Part shown: positions 8,556 to 17,021 of the stretch, piece by piece
How positions within the stretch are numbered: position 1 is the first letter of the stretch
Layout of the letters: each line of letters begins with the position of its first letter
Source of the DNA: Flavobacterium salmonis
Lineage (GTDB): Bacteria > Bacteroidota > Bacteroidia > Flavobacteriales > Flavobacteriaceae
Assembly (NCBI RefSeq): GCF_903819435.1
Contig: NZ_CAIJDP010000089.1
Span: 62,001 to 126,000 of the forward strand
DNA length: 64,000 bases
Direction: 5' to 3'
Made by a program: the position numbers and the translations under genes
Notes under the pieces: generated by a model
What the model saw: only the letters and a program-made list of their open reading frames with translations
Told to the model about the DNA's origin: nothing
Database searches by the model: none

Positions 8556-9203
8556 TTAAATTTTAAATAAAAAAATAAATGACAATAATTTGTTTAAAAA
8601 TAAAGCTTGCTTAATTTTTTTAAGTCTGCTTAAAACAGCCTCATTAAAAGGATGTCTTGGTGGATCTTTGGGTTTATCTTTTGGGTCATATAACATTCCT
8701 GTACAAAGACACATTTTATTTTCTTTACTTTGCAGAATTTGAAAGTTAGTACAGGTTTTACATCCTGCCCAAAAACTTGGATCAGTAGTTAATTCTGAAA
8801 AAGGAACAGGTTTATAACCCAAATCAGAATTGATTTTCATTACAGCTAAACCAGTTGTAATACCAAATATTTTTGCATCCGGATACTTTTGTAATGAATA
8901 TTCAAAAACCTTAGATTTTATCTTTTTCGCTAAACCTAAATTTCTATAATCTGGGTGTACAATTAACCCTGAATGTGCCACGAATTGTCCGTGCTGCCAG
9001 CTTTCTATATAACAAAAACCTGCAAATTTTCCGTCTGCCAGAGCAATCATCGCATCGCCATTAGACATTTTTTTCTGAATATACTCAGGCGTTCTTTTAG
9101 CAATCCCCGTACCTCTTAACAAGGCCGATGATTCTATCGTATCGCAAATTTCCTGTGCGAATTTGAAGTGTTCTTCCTGAGTAACAACAATAGAGATCTT
9201 CAT
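8556..9203 (-). CDS. GNAT N-acyltransferase, likely first enzyme of arginine synthesis
   Basis: Cytoplasmic GNAT-fold acyltransferase of 215 residues. The acyl-CoA loop is at about 85-93 (HPDYRNLGLAKKIKS), preceded by the GQFVAHSGLIV strand. A cysteine-rich segment follows near 150 (FWAGCKTCTNF, then MCLCTGMLYDP), a feature I associate with the Bacteroidota proteins that head arginine operons. The reaction is inferred to be acylation of glutamate, acetyl- or succinyl-CoA dependent; substrate choice cannot be read from sequence. It is the promoter-proximal gene of the operon with a leader of about 320 nt. The C-terminal hydrophobic tail (LLSFIFLFKI) is unusual and could be a small extension. 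Confidence 0.8.
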   Translation of the reverse strand: MKISIVVTQEEHFKFAQEICDTIESSALLRGTGIAKRTPEYIQKKMSNGDAMIALADGKFAGFCYIESWQHGQFVAHSGLIVHPDYRNLGLAKKIKSKVFEYSLQKYPDAKIFGITTGLAVMKINSDLGYKPVPFSELTTDPSFWAGCKTCTNFQILQSKENKMCLCTGMLYDPKDKPKDPPRHPFNEAVLSRLKKIKQALFLNKLLSFIFLFKI

Positions 9204-9619
9204 TTCAATAATTGAAGTTTAGCGTTAACATTAAAAAATATTGTTTGGTTTGAAATCTAAAATACCAGCTAATAAAATTAAAAGCTGTTGAAGCAGTATT
9301 CTCAAAATCAAAAACTTGATTAAGGAACTTTCTAAATAAATAAATGTTTTTTGTATATGTTTGTCCGATGGACAACTTATGTGATTTCAAAATGAAAAAT
9401 GAATATAAATAAATACGCGACGAAAAACTCTTTGAATACTATATAGATAGCATCCGTACTTCGGGAGAAGTACCAGGAGAGATTGTCCGTGACAAAGAAG
9501 TTATATGTAAACTTATTTTATTCATTGGTGCAAAAGTACACTATTTTTTTATTTAGAAAACTAATTTTTAAAATTCTAACATTTTTTTAATTGTATGTTG
9601 TTTTTTAAACAAAAAAAGT
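9204..9619 (-). other. Long 5' leader and promoter region of the arginine operon
   Basis: About 320 nt separate the predicted transcription start near 9525 from the first gene. The leader contains two clean hairpins: GTACTTC/GAAGTAC around a 4-nt loop at 9456-9473, and TTGTCC/GGACAA around a 3-nt loop at 9361-9375. A 28-codon frame begins with ATG at 9523-9525, right at the predicted start of the RNA, and ends at TAG 9439-9441; the first hairpin lies inside it. On the opposite strand the same stretch is open for 47 codons without a start codon. This may be an attenuator or an RNA regulatory leader. I cannot assign it to a known riboswitch class. Confidence 0.4.
9531..9538 (-). promoter_or_regulatory. 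-7 box of the arginine operon promoter
   Basis: TACTTTTG on the minus strand matches the Bacteroidota consensus TAnnTTTG. No clear TTG -33 box lies 17-23 bp upstream, only AT-rich sequence. Transcription would start near 9525. Confidence 0.6.
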
Positions 9620-9645
9620 CCGATAGATTTTCATAAACCTATCGG
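9611..9645 (-). terminator. Intrinsic terminator after the M1 peptidase gene
   Basis: CCGATAG at 9620-9626 pairs with CTATCGG at 9639-9645. Read on the minus strand, the hairpin is followed by a run of seven U at 9617-9611. It lies 24 nt after the stop codon at 9670. Confidence 0.85.
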
Positions 9646-9669
9646 AAAGAGTTATTTACAAAATTTATT

Positions 9670-11937
9670 TTAGTTTTTAGTAAACGGTATTACTTGTCCG
9701 TTCCCCAAAACAGTCATATCAAAAGCCGTTTTTGCTTCATTAAATTTGAATTTCAAACCTGCTCTATTAGATATAAAAGTATCTTTTTCTCCTGCAACAG
9801 GATCAACTGTAAACTTTGGGAAATCTGTAATCTCTACATTCAAAACACTACTTTTCTCAGTTAATTCAATTTTCAAAGGTGCATTCTTTGTAGAATAAAT
9901 CCCTAAATAACTGTCCAGAATAATGTCTTTTTCAATTTTTCCTTTACCTGCAGTCCAAACATTGTTACTTTCATTATTATCCGGAAACACGTGATCAGGA
10001 TCTAAAGTAATGCTTTCTATTACTTCAGTAGAATTATGTTTGAAAGACCAGTCATTATTACGCTGCCAAATTTCTACAGGTAATTTAACTCTTGTAACCT
10101 TTCCGCTTTTTGCCTTAACATCTAAAACAATTGGCATTGGCATTTTATCAAAATTTTCAATATTGATGATGACACCTTTTGCAGGATCATTTTTCACATA
10201 TTTGATAGAATTAATTCCCTGATCAAAACGCCAGTTGTTTACATACCAGCTTCTCCAGAACCAGCTTAAATCTTCGCCTGCAACATTTTCCATAGATCTA
10301 AAGAAATCATCCGGCGTTGGGTGCTTGTAAGCCCAACGTTCTATATAAGTTCTAAATGCAGTATCAAAACGTTCTTTTCCTAAAACCTGCTCTCTTAAAA
10401 GTATCAGACCTGCACTTGGTTTAAAATAACACAACATACCAATATTAGCTTCTTTCATATTATCCGGAGAACTCATAATGGTTTCTAAATCAGGTCTTGT
10501 AAAAGATTCTGCTTCTTCATGCAAATCAGTTGCTTTTTCTTTATACTCACCATTATTAAAAGCTGTAGTACTCAATGAATTAATAAAAGTATTAAAACCT
10601 TCATCCATCCATGCAAATAATCGTTCATTAGAGCCTACAATCATAGGAAACCAAATGTGACCAAATTCATGATCTGTAACTCCCCATAAATCCTGGCCTT
10701 TTGATTTCCATCCACAAAAAACAATTCCGGGATATTCCATCCCTCCTTCGTTTCCTGCCACATTGGTAGCAACCGGATAAGGATATTCAAACCATTGTTT
10801 AGAATAATGTTCAATAGATGCTTTTACATATTCCGTAGAACGTCCATAAGCATCTTTTCCTGCACTTTCAACAGGATAGGCAGATAAAGCCAAAGCCTTT
10901 TTACCGCTTGGCAGGTTTATTTTTGCTCCATCTAAAATAAAAGCCGGAGATGATGCCCATGAAAAATCACGTGCATTTTTAATTTGGTAGTGCCATGTTT
11001 TTTCTGCTGACGCATTTGCATTTGCAGTAGCTGCAACCTCTTCTGCAGAGCGAATTACAACTGTTTTATCACTTTGAGAAGCATCTTTGTAACGTTTAAA
11101 TTGCTCAGCAGGTAAAACCTCTGATCCATTTACCAATTCTCCTGAACCAACAACATAATGATTTGAAGGTACTGTAAGTTTTACATCAAAATTACCATAT
11201 TCCAAATAAAATTCTGAAGCTCCAAGATACGGAGCCGTATTCCATCCTCTTACATCATCATAAACACACATGCGAGGATACCACTGTGCAATTGTAAATA
11301 TCTTTCCGTTTTTAGTTTCCAAAACTCCCATTCTGTCTGAACCTTCAAATGGGGCAATGAATGAAAACTCAATTTTAATTTTTACAGAAGCCCCTTTGGA
11401 AGCTAATTCCTTTGGAAGGAAAATTTGCATTCTGGTATCTGTAACTATATATTTCGCTTCAACTTCAGTTTTTTCCTTACCGCCAGAAATCACTTTTACT
11501 GATTTTATTTTATTTCCACCATCAAAAACCTGTCCCTGAGCACCATTTCGGCTACCTGTTAAAGGCACAACAGCATTTCCTCTTGAATCATTTTTAAATA
11601 AATTCTGATCTAAATTAAGCCATAGAAATGACAACTTATCAGGACTATTATTGGTATATGTAATTTCATCTGTACCAACAATTTCATTTGTATTTGCATT
11701 TAACTTTGCTGTAATTTGATAATCAGCCCTGTTTTGCCAGTATTCAACTCCCGGCTGGCCGCTTGCTGTACGGGTTGGAGAACCATTTTTTGTGTAAAAG
11801 TGCGGTGCAAAAGCATCATGATAATTGTAATTATTAACGGGAGTTACTGCTGTTGATGGTGCTTGTTGTGCCCAAACAGAAGAAATTCCTCCAAACAAAG
11901 CTATTGTCAGTAAGGCTTTAGAGAACTGTTTTTTCAT
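9670..11937 (-). CDS. Secreted M1-family zinc metallopeptidase
   Basis: Periplasmic or exported aminopeptidase-like enzyme of 755 residues. A signal peptide (MKKQFSKALLTIALFGGISSVWAQ) is followed by an N-terminal beta domain and the M1 catalytic domain. The zinc site is HEFGHIWF near residue 425, with the third ligand Glu 18 residues on (WMDEGFNTF). The exopeptidase motif reads NEGGMEYPG instead of GAMEN, as in other M1 proteins of this branch. The C-terminal half holds a beta-rich region (residues 560-755) with no T9SS sorting domain seen. It is monocistronic, with its own terminator. Confidence 0.9.
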   Translation of the reverse strand: MKKQFSKALLTIALFGGISSVWAQQAPSTAVTPVNNYNYHDAFAPHFYTKNGSPTRTASGQPGVEYWQNRADYQITAKLNANTNEIVGTDEITYTNNSPDKLSFLWLNLDQNLFKNDSRGNAVVPLTGSRNGAQGQVFDGGNKIKSVKVISGGKEKTEVEAKYIVTDTRMQIFLPKELASKGASVKIKIEFSFIAPFEGSDRMGVLETKNGKIFTIAQWYPRMCVYDDVRGWNTAPYLGASEFYLEYGNFDVKLTVPSNHYVVGSGELVNGSEVLPAEQFKRYKDASQSDKTVVIRSAEEVAATANANASAEKTWHYQIKNARDFSWASSPAFILDGAKINLPSGKKALALSAYPVESAGKDAYGRSTEYVKASIEHYSKQWFEYPYPVATNVAGNEGGMEYPGIVFCGWKSKGQDLWGVTDHEFGHIWFPMIVGSNERLFAWMDEGFNTFINSLSTTAFNNGEYKEKATDLHEEAESFTRPDLETIMSSPDNMKEANIGMLCYFKPSAGLILLREQVLGKERFDTAFRTYIERWAYKHPTPDDFFRSMENVAGEDLSWFWRSWYVNNWRFDQGINSIKYVKNDPAKGVIINIENFDKMPMPIVLDVKAKSGKVTRVKLPVEIWQRNNDWSFKHNSTEVIESITLDPDHVFPDNNESNNVWTAGKGKIEKDIILDSYLGIYSTKNAPLKIELTEKSSVLNVEITDFPKFTVDPVAGEKDTFISNRAGLKFKFNEAKTAFDMTVLGNGQVIPFTKN

Positions 11938-12121
11938 ATTTATATCTGTTTATATAGCAAATTAATGAAAAAAAAAGCTATTTGCAGAGAAAAGCCAAAG
12001 CATATATTTAATTTTAGCAAAATATTATCAAAAAAATAATTTAAGCGATTTTCTTAAGAAAATAAAATTTATAAAATTATATTTATAATGAACACAAAAT
12101 TAATCTTTTAAAAATTCTATT

Positions 12122-12976
12122 TTGAACACAATAATATCAAATTCAAAACTTAAAGCTTCTATTAAACTTCACGGAGCTGAATTATTCTCCCTTCTTGACA
12201 ATGGAAACAAAGAATATATGTGGAATGGCGATCCAAATTTCTGGCCAAAACATTCTCCAATTCTCTTTCCAATTGTAGGAAGCTTAAAAAATGAAAGTTA
12301 TACTTTTAACGAAAAGGAATATAATTTAGGGAGACATGGCTTTGCCCGCGACATGGAATTTCAATTGATCAAAAAAACGGAATCTTCAGCTACTTTTTCT
12401 TTATCTTATAATGAAGAAACGCTTCAAAAATATCCCTTTAAATTTGAATTACAGATTATTTACAAACTTGAAGAACACAAACTAAATATTGAATACAAAG
12501 TAATCAATAAAGGAGAAACAAAACTCCCTTTTTCTATAGGTGCTCATCCTGCCTTTTCTTTACCTGAAAAATTTTCAAATTACAGTATTCAGTTCGAAAA
12601 AGAAGAAAAATTAAAATATTCACTTCTTGAAGATGGATTAATTTCTAATACAACTAAAATTTTAGAAACTGTAAATAATGAAGTGTCATTAAATTATAAA
12701 TTATTTGAAAACGATGCTTTGGTTTTTAAAAGGCTCAAATCAAATTCATTAACTATTTTTCAAAATTCAAAGCCATATATTAAAGTAGATTTTAAAGGCT
12801 TTCCAAATTTAGGAATCTGGACTAAGGAAAATGCTCCTTTTATTTGCATTGAACCTTGGTTTGGTTATTCTGATACTGTTGAAAAATTTGGTGATTTGTT
12901 TAAAAAAGAGGGAATCTTAATTCTGGAAGCAAATCAAACTTTCAATACCTCATTTGAAATAGAAATCTTTAATTAA
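12122..12976 (+). CDS. Aldose 1-epimerase (galactose mutarotase) family protein
   Basis: A 284-residue cytoplasmic beta-sandwich of the aldose-1-epimerase family, probably the LacX/YeaD-like branch that acts on hexoses or hexose phosphates. Visible motifs: EYMWNGDPNFWPKHSPILFPIVG near 32-53, GRHGFARDMEF near 70, IGAHPAFSLP near 140 (catalytic His) and ICIEPWFGYSDT near 240 (Glu). The start is TTG at 12122: the frame is closed upstream by a TAA at 12101-12103 and no ATG precedes the conserved N-terminus. It is monocistronic and convergent with the DUF2911 gene. Confidence 0.85.
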   Translation: MNTIISNSKLKASIKLHGAELFSLLDNGNKEYMWNGDPNFWPKHSPILFPIVGSLKNESYTFNEKEYNLGRHGFARDMEFQLIKKTESSATFSLSYNEETLQKYPFKFELQIIYKLEEHKLNIEYKVINKGETKLPFSIGAHPAFSLPEKFSNYSIQFEKEEKLKYSLLEDGLISNTTKILETVNNEVSLNYKLFENDALVFKRLKSNSLTIFQNSKPYIKVDFKGFPNLGIWTKENAPFICIEPWFGYSDTVEKFGDLFKKEGILILEANQTFNTSFEIEIFN

Positions 12977-12982
12977 AACAAT

Positions 12983-13017
12983 AAAACCCTTTTTGACAAA
13001 CATTCAAAATGGGTTTT
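12983..13017. terminator. Bidirectional terminator
   Basis: AAAACCC-TTTTTG at 12983-12995 pairs with CAAAA-TGGGTTTT at 13005-13017 with one mismatch around a 9-nt loop. U-rich sequence follows on both strands. It separates the convergent mutarotase and DUF2911 genes. Confidence 0.85.
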
Positions 13018-13038
13018 ATTTTACAAAAAAGATAAGGA

Positions 13039-13881
13039 TTATCTACTCCATTCTGAAATACTATCCTTATTCATTTTTACATAATCCTGATTATTTGCAG
13101 CTTCTGAAGCAGCCAAAGAAATTTTAGCCGTTTCAATAGCACCTGCTTTATCTCCTTGTTTTGCCTGAATTAATGATTTCAATCTTGATAAATAATAAGG
13201 CTTATCTGTACTTAATTCCAAAGCTTTATCAACATATTCTCTTGCACTGATCATATCGCCATTTGATTGAAATAAATATTGTGATGCCGCATAATAATCA
13301 TTCCATGTTGGTCCTGCCAATGTTTTTTTAATACTTGCAGTTGCTATTTTTGCAGTAGGAACTTCAAATTTCAAGGCGATATGAGAGTTTTCCCAAGCCA
13401 TCTCTAAATAAGCTGAATTTTGCTCCAAACCATTTATACCAATTGTAAAAGTTTCAACCGGAGTTGGCAGGCCATCTTCTTTTACGGTTGTTCGTAAAGC
13501 TACATAAGCATCGCTCCAGTTTTCAGGCAATCCCCAATTATCTGTAGAAAGATAAAAAATCACTTCCCAGCTTTCAATTTTCGGAATCGTATAAATTGAA
13601 TATTTCCCTTTTTTTAAAGTTTTCCCATCAATAACCACATCATCTCCAAAATTGATGATTGTATTTTCGTTAGCACCTGTTCTCCATAACTTCCCAAACG
13701 GAACTAAATTTCCAAATACTGCCCTGCCTCTGGCACCTGGTCTTGAATATGTAACTTCAACATCCGTTAATCCAACAGTTTGTTTGATATATCCTTTTGG
13801 ACTAGCCTGTGGAGTTTTTATTTGTGCTTCTACAGCAAAAGGCGCCAAAATAATGGCTAATGCAATAAGTATTTTTTTCAT
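13039..13881 (-). CDS. DUF2911 domain protein with signal peptide
   Basis: A 280-residue exported protein. The signal peptide MKKILIALAIILAPFAVEAQ is followed by a DUF2911 domain (about 25-175) with the family hallmarks VTYSRPGARGRAVFG, VPFGKLWRTGANE and GKKLKKGKYSIYTIP-type strands. The C-terminal third (190-280) is helical and resembles TPR repeats (YLFQSNGDMISAREYVDKAL, then DKAGAIETAKISL). No function is known for the family. Predicted periplasmic. Confidence 0.85.
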   Translation of the reverse strand: MKKILIALAIILAPFAVEAQIKTPQASPKGYIKQTVGLTDVEVTYSRPGARGRAVFGNLVPFGKLWRTGANENTIINFGDDVVIDGKTLKKGKYSIYTIPKIESWEVIFYLSTDNWGLPENWSDAYVALRTTVKEDGLPTPVETFTIGINGLEQNSAYLEMAWENSHIALKFEVPTAKIATASIKKTLAGPTWNDYYAASQYLFQSNGDMISAREYVDKALELSTDKPYYLSRLKSLIQAKQGDKAGAIETAKISLAASEAANNQDYVKMNKDSISEWSR

Positions 13882-13954
13882 TTTTTATAACTCTATTTTT
13901 GTTTTTTTCAAATTTACAAATTCAAAAAGGGGAAAAAGTTAAATTTTACTTAAT

Positions 13955-14617
13955 TCAGACTATTAGTTGTGATATTTTTTCTGCGCTTAATTCATTAAAA
14001 TGATTGATAATCAAATTAGCTTCGGATAAATCCTGTCCTTTAGAATTTTCACTTTTGTAACCAACACAAAAAATACCTGCACCCTTTGCCGCTTTTACAC
14101 CATTGGTACTATCTTCAATTATAATACAATTTTCTTTTGGTGCGACTGATAAAGAAGCTGCATGCACAAAAATTGCAGGATTTGGTTTTGATTGAGGAAA
14201 ATCTTCACCACTTACAATTGCAGAAAAAAATTGGTATAAATTAAATCGGGTAAAAACGCGATCAATAGTTACTTTCGAAGCAGATGAGGCCAAGATTAGC
14301 TGAATTCCGTTAGCGTGCAAATCTTTTATTAAGTCCTCAACACCTTCTAATAAATACAAATCTTCTTTTGTATCAAAAGCATCATTAAAAATGCTTCTCT
14401 TTCTTTGAATTAAATCTTCAATTCCGTGTTCAATTGTTGGAAAAAAATCTTTTAATGTCTGAAAAGTATTTCGTGTCGAAAAACCTGTGAACGAGGTATA
14501 CATTTCTTCTGTCACAGTAATTTTTAACTCCGAAAATTGTTTGTAATAGGCATAGCGGTGAACAGGTTCTGTGTCTACTATTACACCGTCCATATCAAAA
14601 ATTACAGTTTTTATCAT
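13955..14617 (-). CDS. HAD-superfamily phosphatase, beta-phosphoglucomutase-like
   Basis: A 220-residue HAD hydrolase of subfamily IA. Motif I is FDMDGVIVDTEPVH (nucleophile Asp8 and general acid Asp10), motif II is LILASSAS near 110, the motif III lysine is in QSKPNPAIF near 145, and motif IV is IIIEDSTNGVKAAKGAG near 170. A helical cap lies between residues 15 and 85. Likely a small-molecule phosphatase or phosphosugar mutase; the substrate cannot be read. It follows tcdA by 22 nt and is probably cotranscribed with the tcdA-tatD-DUF1684 genes. Confidence 0.85.
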   Translation of the reverse strand: MIKTVIFDMDGVIVDTEPVHRYAYYKQFSELKITVTEEMYTSFTGFSTRNTFQTLKDFFPTIEHGIEDLIQRKRSIFNDAFDTKEDLYLLEGVEDLIKDLHANGIQLILASSASKVTIDRVFTRFNLYQFFSAIVSGEDFPQSKPNPAIFVHAASLSVAPKENCIIIEDSTNGVKAAKGAGIFCVGYKSENSKGQDLSEANLIINHFNELSAEKISQLIV

Positions 14618-14639
14618 TACTTTATAAGCTCTTAAATTA

Positions 14640-15359
14640 TTATTTATTTTTCTTTATCAAATAACGAATTACTGTTTCAGCTGCGTATAATCCAAATAAA
14701 CCTGGCATGTAACTATTGGTTCCGTAAAAAGATTTTTTATAATTGGATCCGTCAGTCATTCTTAAACTTGATTCGTCCTGAATTTCCGAAGAAAAAACCA
14801 CTTTTAATTTGTCAATTTTAGATTCTTTCAAACGTCTGCGAATGGTTTTTGCAAAGAAACAATTTACAGTATTTGTAATATCTGTTACTTTGACTTTTGA
14901 AGCCTCCATTTTTCCTCCAGCACCCATACTGCTAATAATTTTAACTCTTTTACGCTTAGCTGCAATAATTAAATTTAGCTTTGGAGTAACACTGTCAATA
15001 CAGTCTAAAACATAATCAAACTCATCAGAAACAATTTCGAAAGCACGTTCAGGAGACAAAAATTCCTGTATACGGGTGAGTTTTAGTTCCGGATTAATAT
15101 CCTGTAAACGGTCACCCACAATAGTAATTTTTGGTTGTCCAACAGTCGAATGCAAAGCTGGCAATTGCCTGTTTATATTGGTAATATCAACCACATCACC
15201 ATCAACAATTGTCATTTTTCCAACTCCTGCTCTTGCTAAAAATTCTGCTGCAAACGAGCCAACCCCGCCTAAACCTACTACCAAAACATTTGCGTTTTGT
15301 AAATTATTTAAACCTTCTTTTTTAAATAAAAGCTCAGCTCTTTCTGTCCATTCTGCCAT
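14640..15359 (-). CDS. tcdA: tRNA threonylcarbamoyladenosine dehydratase
   Basis: E1/ThiF-like ATP-dependent enzyme that cyclises t6A to ct6A in tRNA. The 239-residue protein has the nucleotide-binding GLGGVGSFAAEFLARAGVGKMTIVDGD near 30-56, NINRQLPAL near 64 and DCIDSVTPKLNLI near 122. FFAKTIRRRLKESKI and SEIQDES in the C-terminal half are typical of TcdA (CsdL). It lies between the TatD and HAD genes with gaps of about 22-24 nt, consistent with a four-gene operon. Confidence 0.9.
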   Translation of the reverse strand: MAEWTERAELLFKKEGLNNLQNANVLVVGLGGVGSFAAEFLARAGVGKMTIVDGDVVDITNINRQLPALHSTVGQPKITIVGDRLQDINPELKLTRIQEFLSPERAFEIVSDEFDYVLDCIDSVTPKLNLIIAAKRKRVKIISSMGAGGKMEASKVKVTDITNTVNCFFAKTIRRRLKESKIDKLKVVFSSEIQDESSLRMTDGSNYKKSFYGTNSYMPGLFGLYAAETVIRYLIKKNK

Positions 15360-15383
15360 ATATTTAGTATTTATTTTTATTCA

Positions 15384-16040
15384 TTAAATTTTACTCGCGT
15401 TAAAAACCACCTCAAAATTGCTTGTGATGATTGATTTTAATTCTCTTATTGTTAATTGCTTATATTTAGAAGCTAAATCATAAACTTTATCAATATTTTC
15501 TTCAATTGTATCTGTTTCCAAAAAAAATCTATCATTTGGAACATTCTGAAAAATTGTTTTTAAATCAGAATTTCTAAGTAAACTTTTTCCAAATGAAAGA
15601 TAAAATCCTTCCTTAATAAGTTGATTAGAAATCTGGATATTTTTTGAAAATCCATGTATAATCATAGGAACAGAGATTTTCATTTTTTTCTTAATTGCAA
15701 TTATTTCCTGAAAAGCCGCTACGCAATGTATTACAACCGGTTTTTTATTTTTTTCGGCTAAATATAATTGTTTTTCAAAAACAATTATTTGCTGATCAAA
15801 CGGAATTTCTATTCTTTTATCCAAACCGCATTCACCAATAGCCAGACATTTATTCTGTTTTAATTTTTCTTCAATAATTTTTAAATGCGCATCAATTCTG
15901 TTTTCAACAATATACCACGGATGAATTCCAATAGAATAAAACGGAATTGAAGCATCAAAATCTTGAGGATATTGATTAACTAATTCTAAAATATCAGGAT
16001 TATTTGTAAACTGATGTGTATGAAAATTAAAAAACTCCAT
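15384..16040 (-). CDS. TatD-family metal-dependent hydrolase
   Basis: A 218-residue TIM-barrel hydrolase of the TatD deoxyribonuclease family, shorter than the usual 255-265. Metal ligands are visible: FHTHQF (6-10), CLAIGECGLDKR near 72, VVIHC near 106, MIIHGFS near 130 and FLETDT near 170. Its ATG overlaps the last base of the upstream DUF1684 stop codon (TAATG), suggesting coupling. The specific substrate is unknown. Confidence 0.88.
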   Translation of the reverse strand: MEFFNFHTHQFTNNPDILELVNQYPQDFDASIPFYSIGIHPWYIVENRIDAHLKIIEEKLKQNKCLAIGECGLDKRIEIPFDQQIIVFEKQLYLAEKNKKPVVIHCVAAFQEIIAIKKKMKISVPMIIHGFSKNIQISNQLIKEGFYLSFGKSLLRNSDLKTIFQNVPNDRFFLETDTIEENIDKVYDLASKYKQLTIRELKSIITSNFEVVFNASKI

Positions 16041-16639
16041 TAATGAAAAGTTTTGACACCCGCTCTGATTGCAACATTTAAATCATTTTCTAATGGGACT
16101 ATTGGGCATGAATATTTATGATTATAAGCACAATATGGATTATAGGCTTGGTTAAAATCTATTGAAATTGTATTTCCTGTCGGAATTTTCAAATCAATAT
16201 ATCTTCCACCAATATAACTTTCCTTTCCACAGGTCAAATCTGAAAAAGGCAAAAACAGATAATCTTTATATTCATTTGTATTAGAGAGTGCAACATCCTG
16301 ATAAACATTTAATTTTAGTAATATTCCATCAACTACAAACGAAACAGTACCATATTTAATATATTTAGGCCTTCTGCTTGTAGAGGTTTTCATTTCAAAA
16401 ATTTTTTCGTTTTTTGCTTTTACAAATTTTGCATTCACAAAATATTTACTTTTTACAGGATAAAACTCTAGCGTTTTAAAAGTTTTTAAATCCTCTTCCA
16501 TTAATGGACTCGTCTTAGCATCAGCATATTCAGAATTAATCTTTTTCTGAAATTTTTCAACATCTGAAGGATTAATTTTTTTTTGGCAAAAGCCTGTAGT
16601 TAAAAATAAAAACGAAATAAAAACTAAGATTTTTTTCAT
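16040..16639 (-). CDS. DUF1684 family secreted protein
   Basis: Exported protein of about 199 residues with a DUF1684 signature: SYIGGRYIDLKIP, IDFNQAYNPYCAYNHKYSCPIVP and a terminal VAIRAGVKTF. Start chosen at the second of two adjacent ATGs (16639), which opens directly into the signal peptide MKKILVFISFLFLTTGFCQ; an ATG at 16657 would add six non-signal residues. Function of the family is unknown. First gene of the operon running through tatD, tcdA and the HAD gene. Confidence 0.82.
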   Translation of the reverse strand: MKKILVFISFLFLTTGFCQKKINPSDVEKFQKKINSEYADAKTSPLMEEDLKTFKTLEFYPVKSKYFVNAKFVKAKNEKIFEMKTSTSRRPKYIKYGTVSFVVDGILLKLNVYQDVALSNTNEYKDYLFLPFSDLTCGKESYIGGRYIDLKIPTGNTISIDFNQAYNPYCAYNHKYSCPIVPLENDLNVAIRAGVKTFH

Positions 16640-16907
16640 CATAAAAATTTTTGGCAAAATTAACCAAAAACAACAAATTAATTGTTGTCCTCCTGATTTA
16701 TTGTCTGATATGTTTAAAGTTGCGGATAAATCTTATACGGATTTTTTAAAAGCTTTATTCACTTCATAAAAAAACAACATTGTAAAATAAATTTATATTT
16801 TAGTTAATTTATTGAACTAATTCAATTTTTTAATTAATATTTTTTACTAATAATCATTTTTTTTATATTTTTTTAAATAATAATCAATTTATATTATTTT
16901 TTTTACA

Positions 16908-16930
16908 TAAGTTTGCGTAATCGATTACAC
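16908..16930 (+). promoter_or_regulatory. -7 box overlapped by a LacI-type operator
   Basis: TAAGTTTG (16908-16915) matches TAnnTTTG and runs straight into GTAATCGATTAC (16917-16928), a perfect 12-bp palindrome with the central CG typical of LacI-family operators. The outermost bases 16915 and 16930 also pair. An operator at the transcription start suggests repression of the lyase-like gene in the absence of a sugar signal. No LacI gene is in the window. Confidence 0.6.
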
Positions 16931-16953
16931 ACTGGTAATCAGTATTTTAATTT

Positions 16954-16963
16954 TAAGCGCTTA
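16954..16963. promoter_or_regulatory. Second palindrome in the lyase leader
   Basis: TAAGCGCTTA is a perfect 10-bp palindrome about 60 bp before the start codon and 37 bp after the first operator. It also has a central CG step and may be an auxiliary repressor site. Confidence 0.35.
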
Positions 16964-17021
16964 GAATTAGATAATAACATTTTTTAACCTCATTATTAAC
17001 CACTAATCAAACTTTATTATT

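Larger units (their letters stand above)
16658..17021. other. AT-rich divergent intergenic region
   Basis: 364 nt between the DUF1684 gene and the pectate-lyase-like gene. The right third carries the promoter and two palindromes annotated separately. The left 240 nt are very AT-rich, and I see no ORF or RNA gene there. Confidence 0.6.

Noticed and set aside
9205..9390. 61-codon frame ending just before the first gene of the arginine operon
   Set aside because: AT-driven composition with no recognisable features and no ribosome site; more likely part of the untranslated leader.
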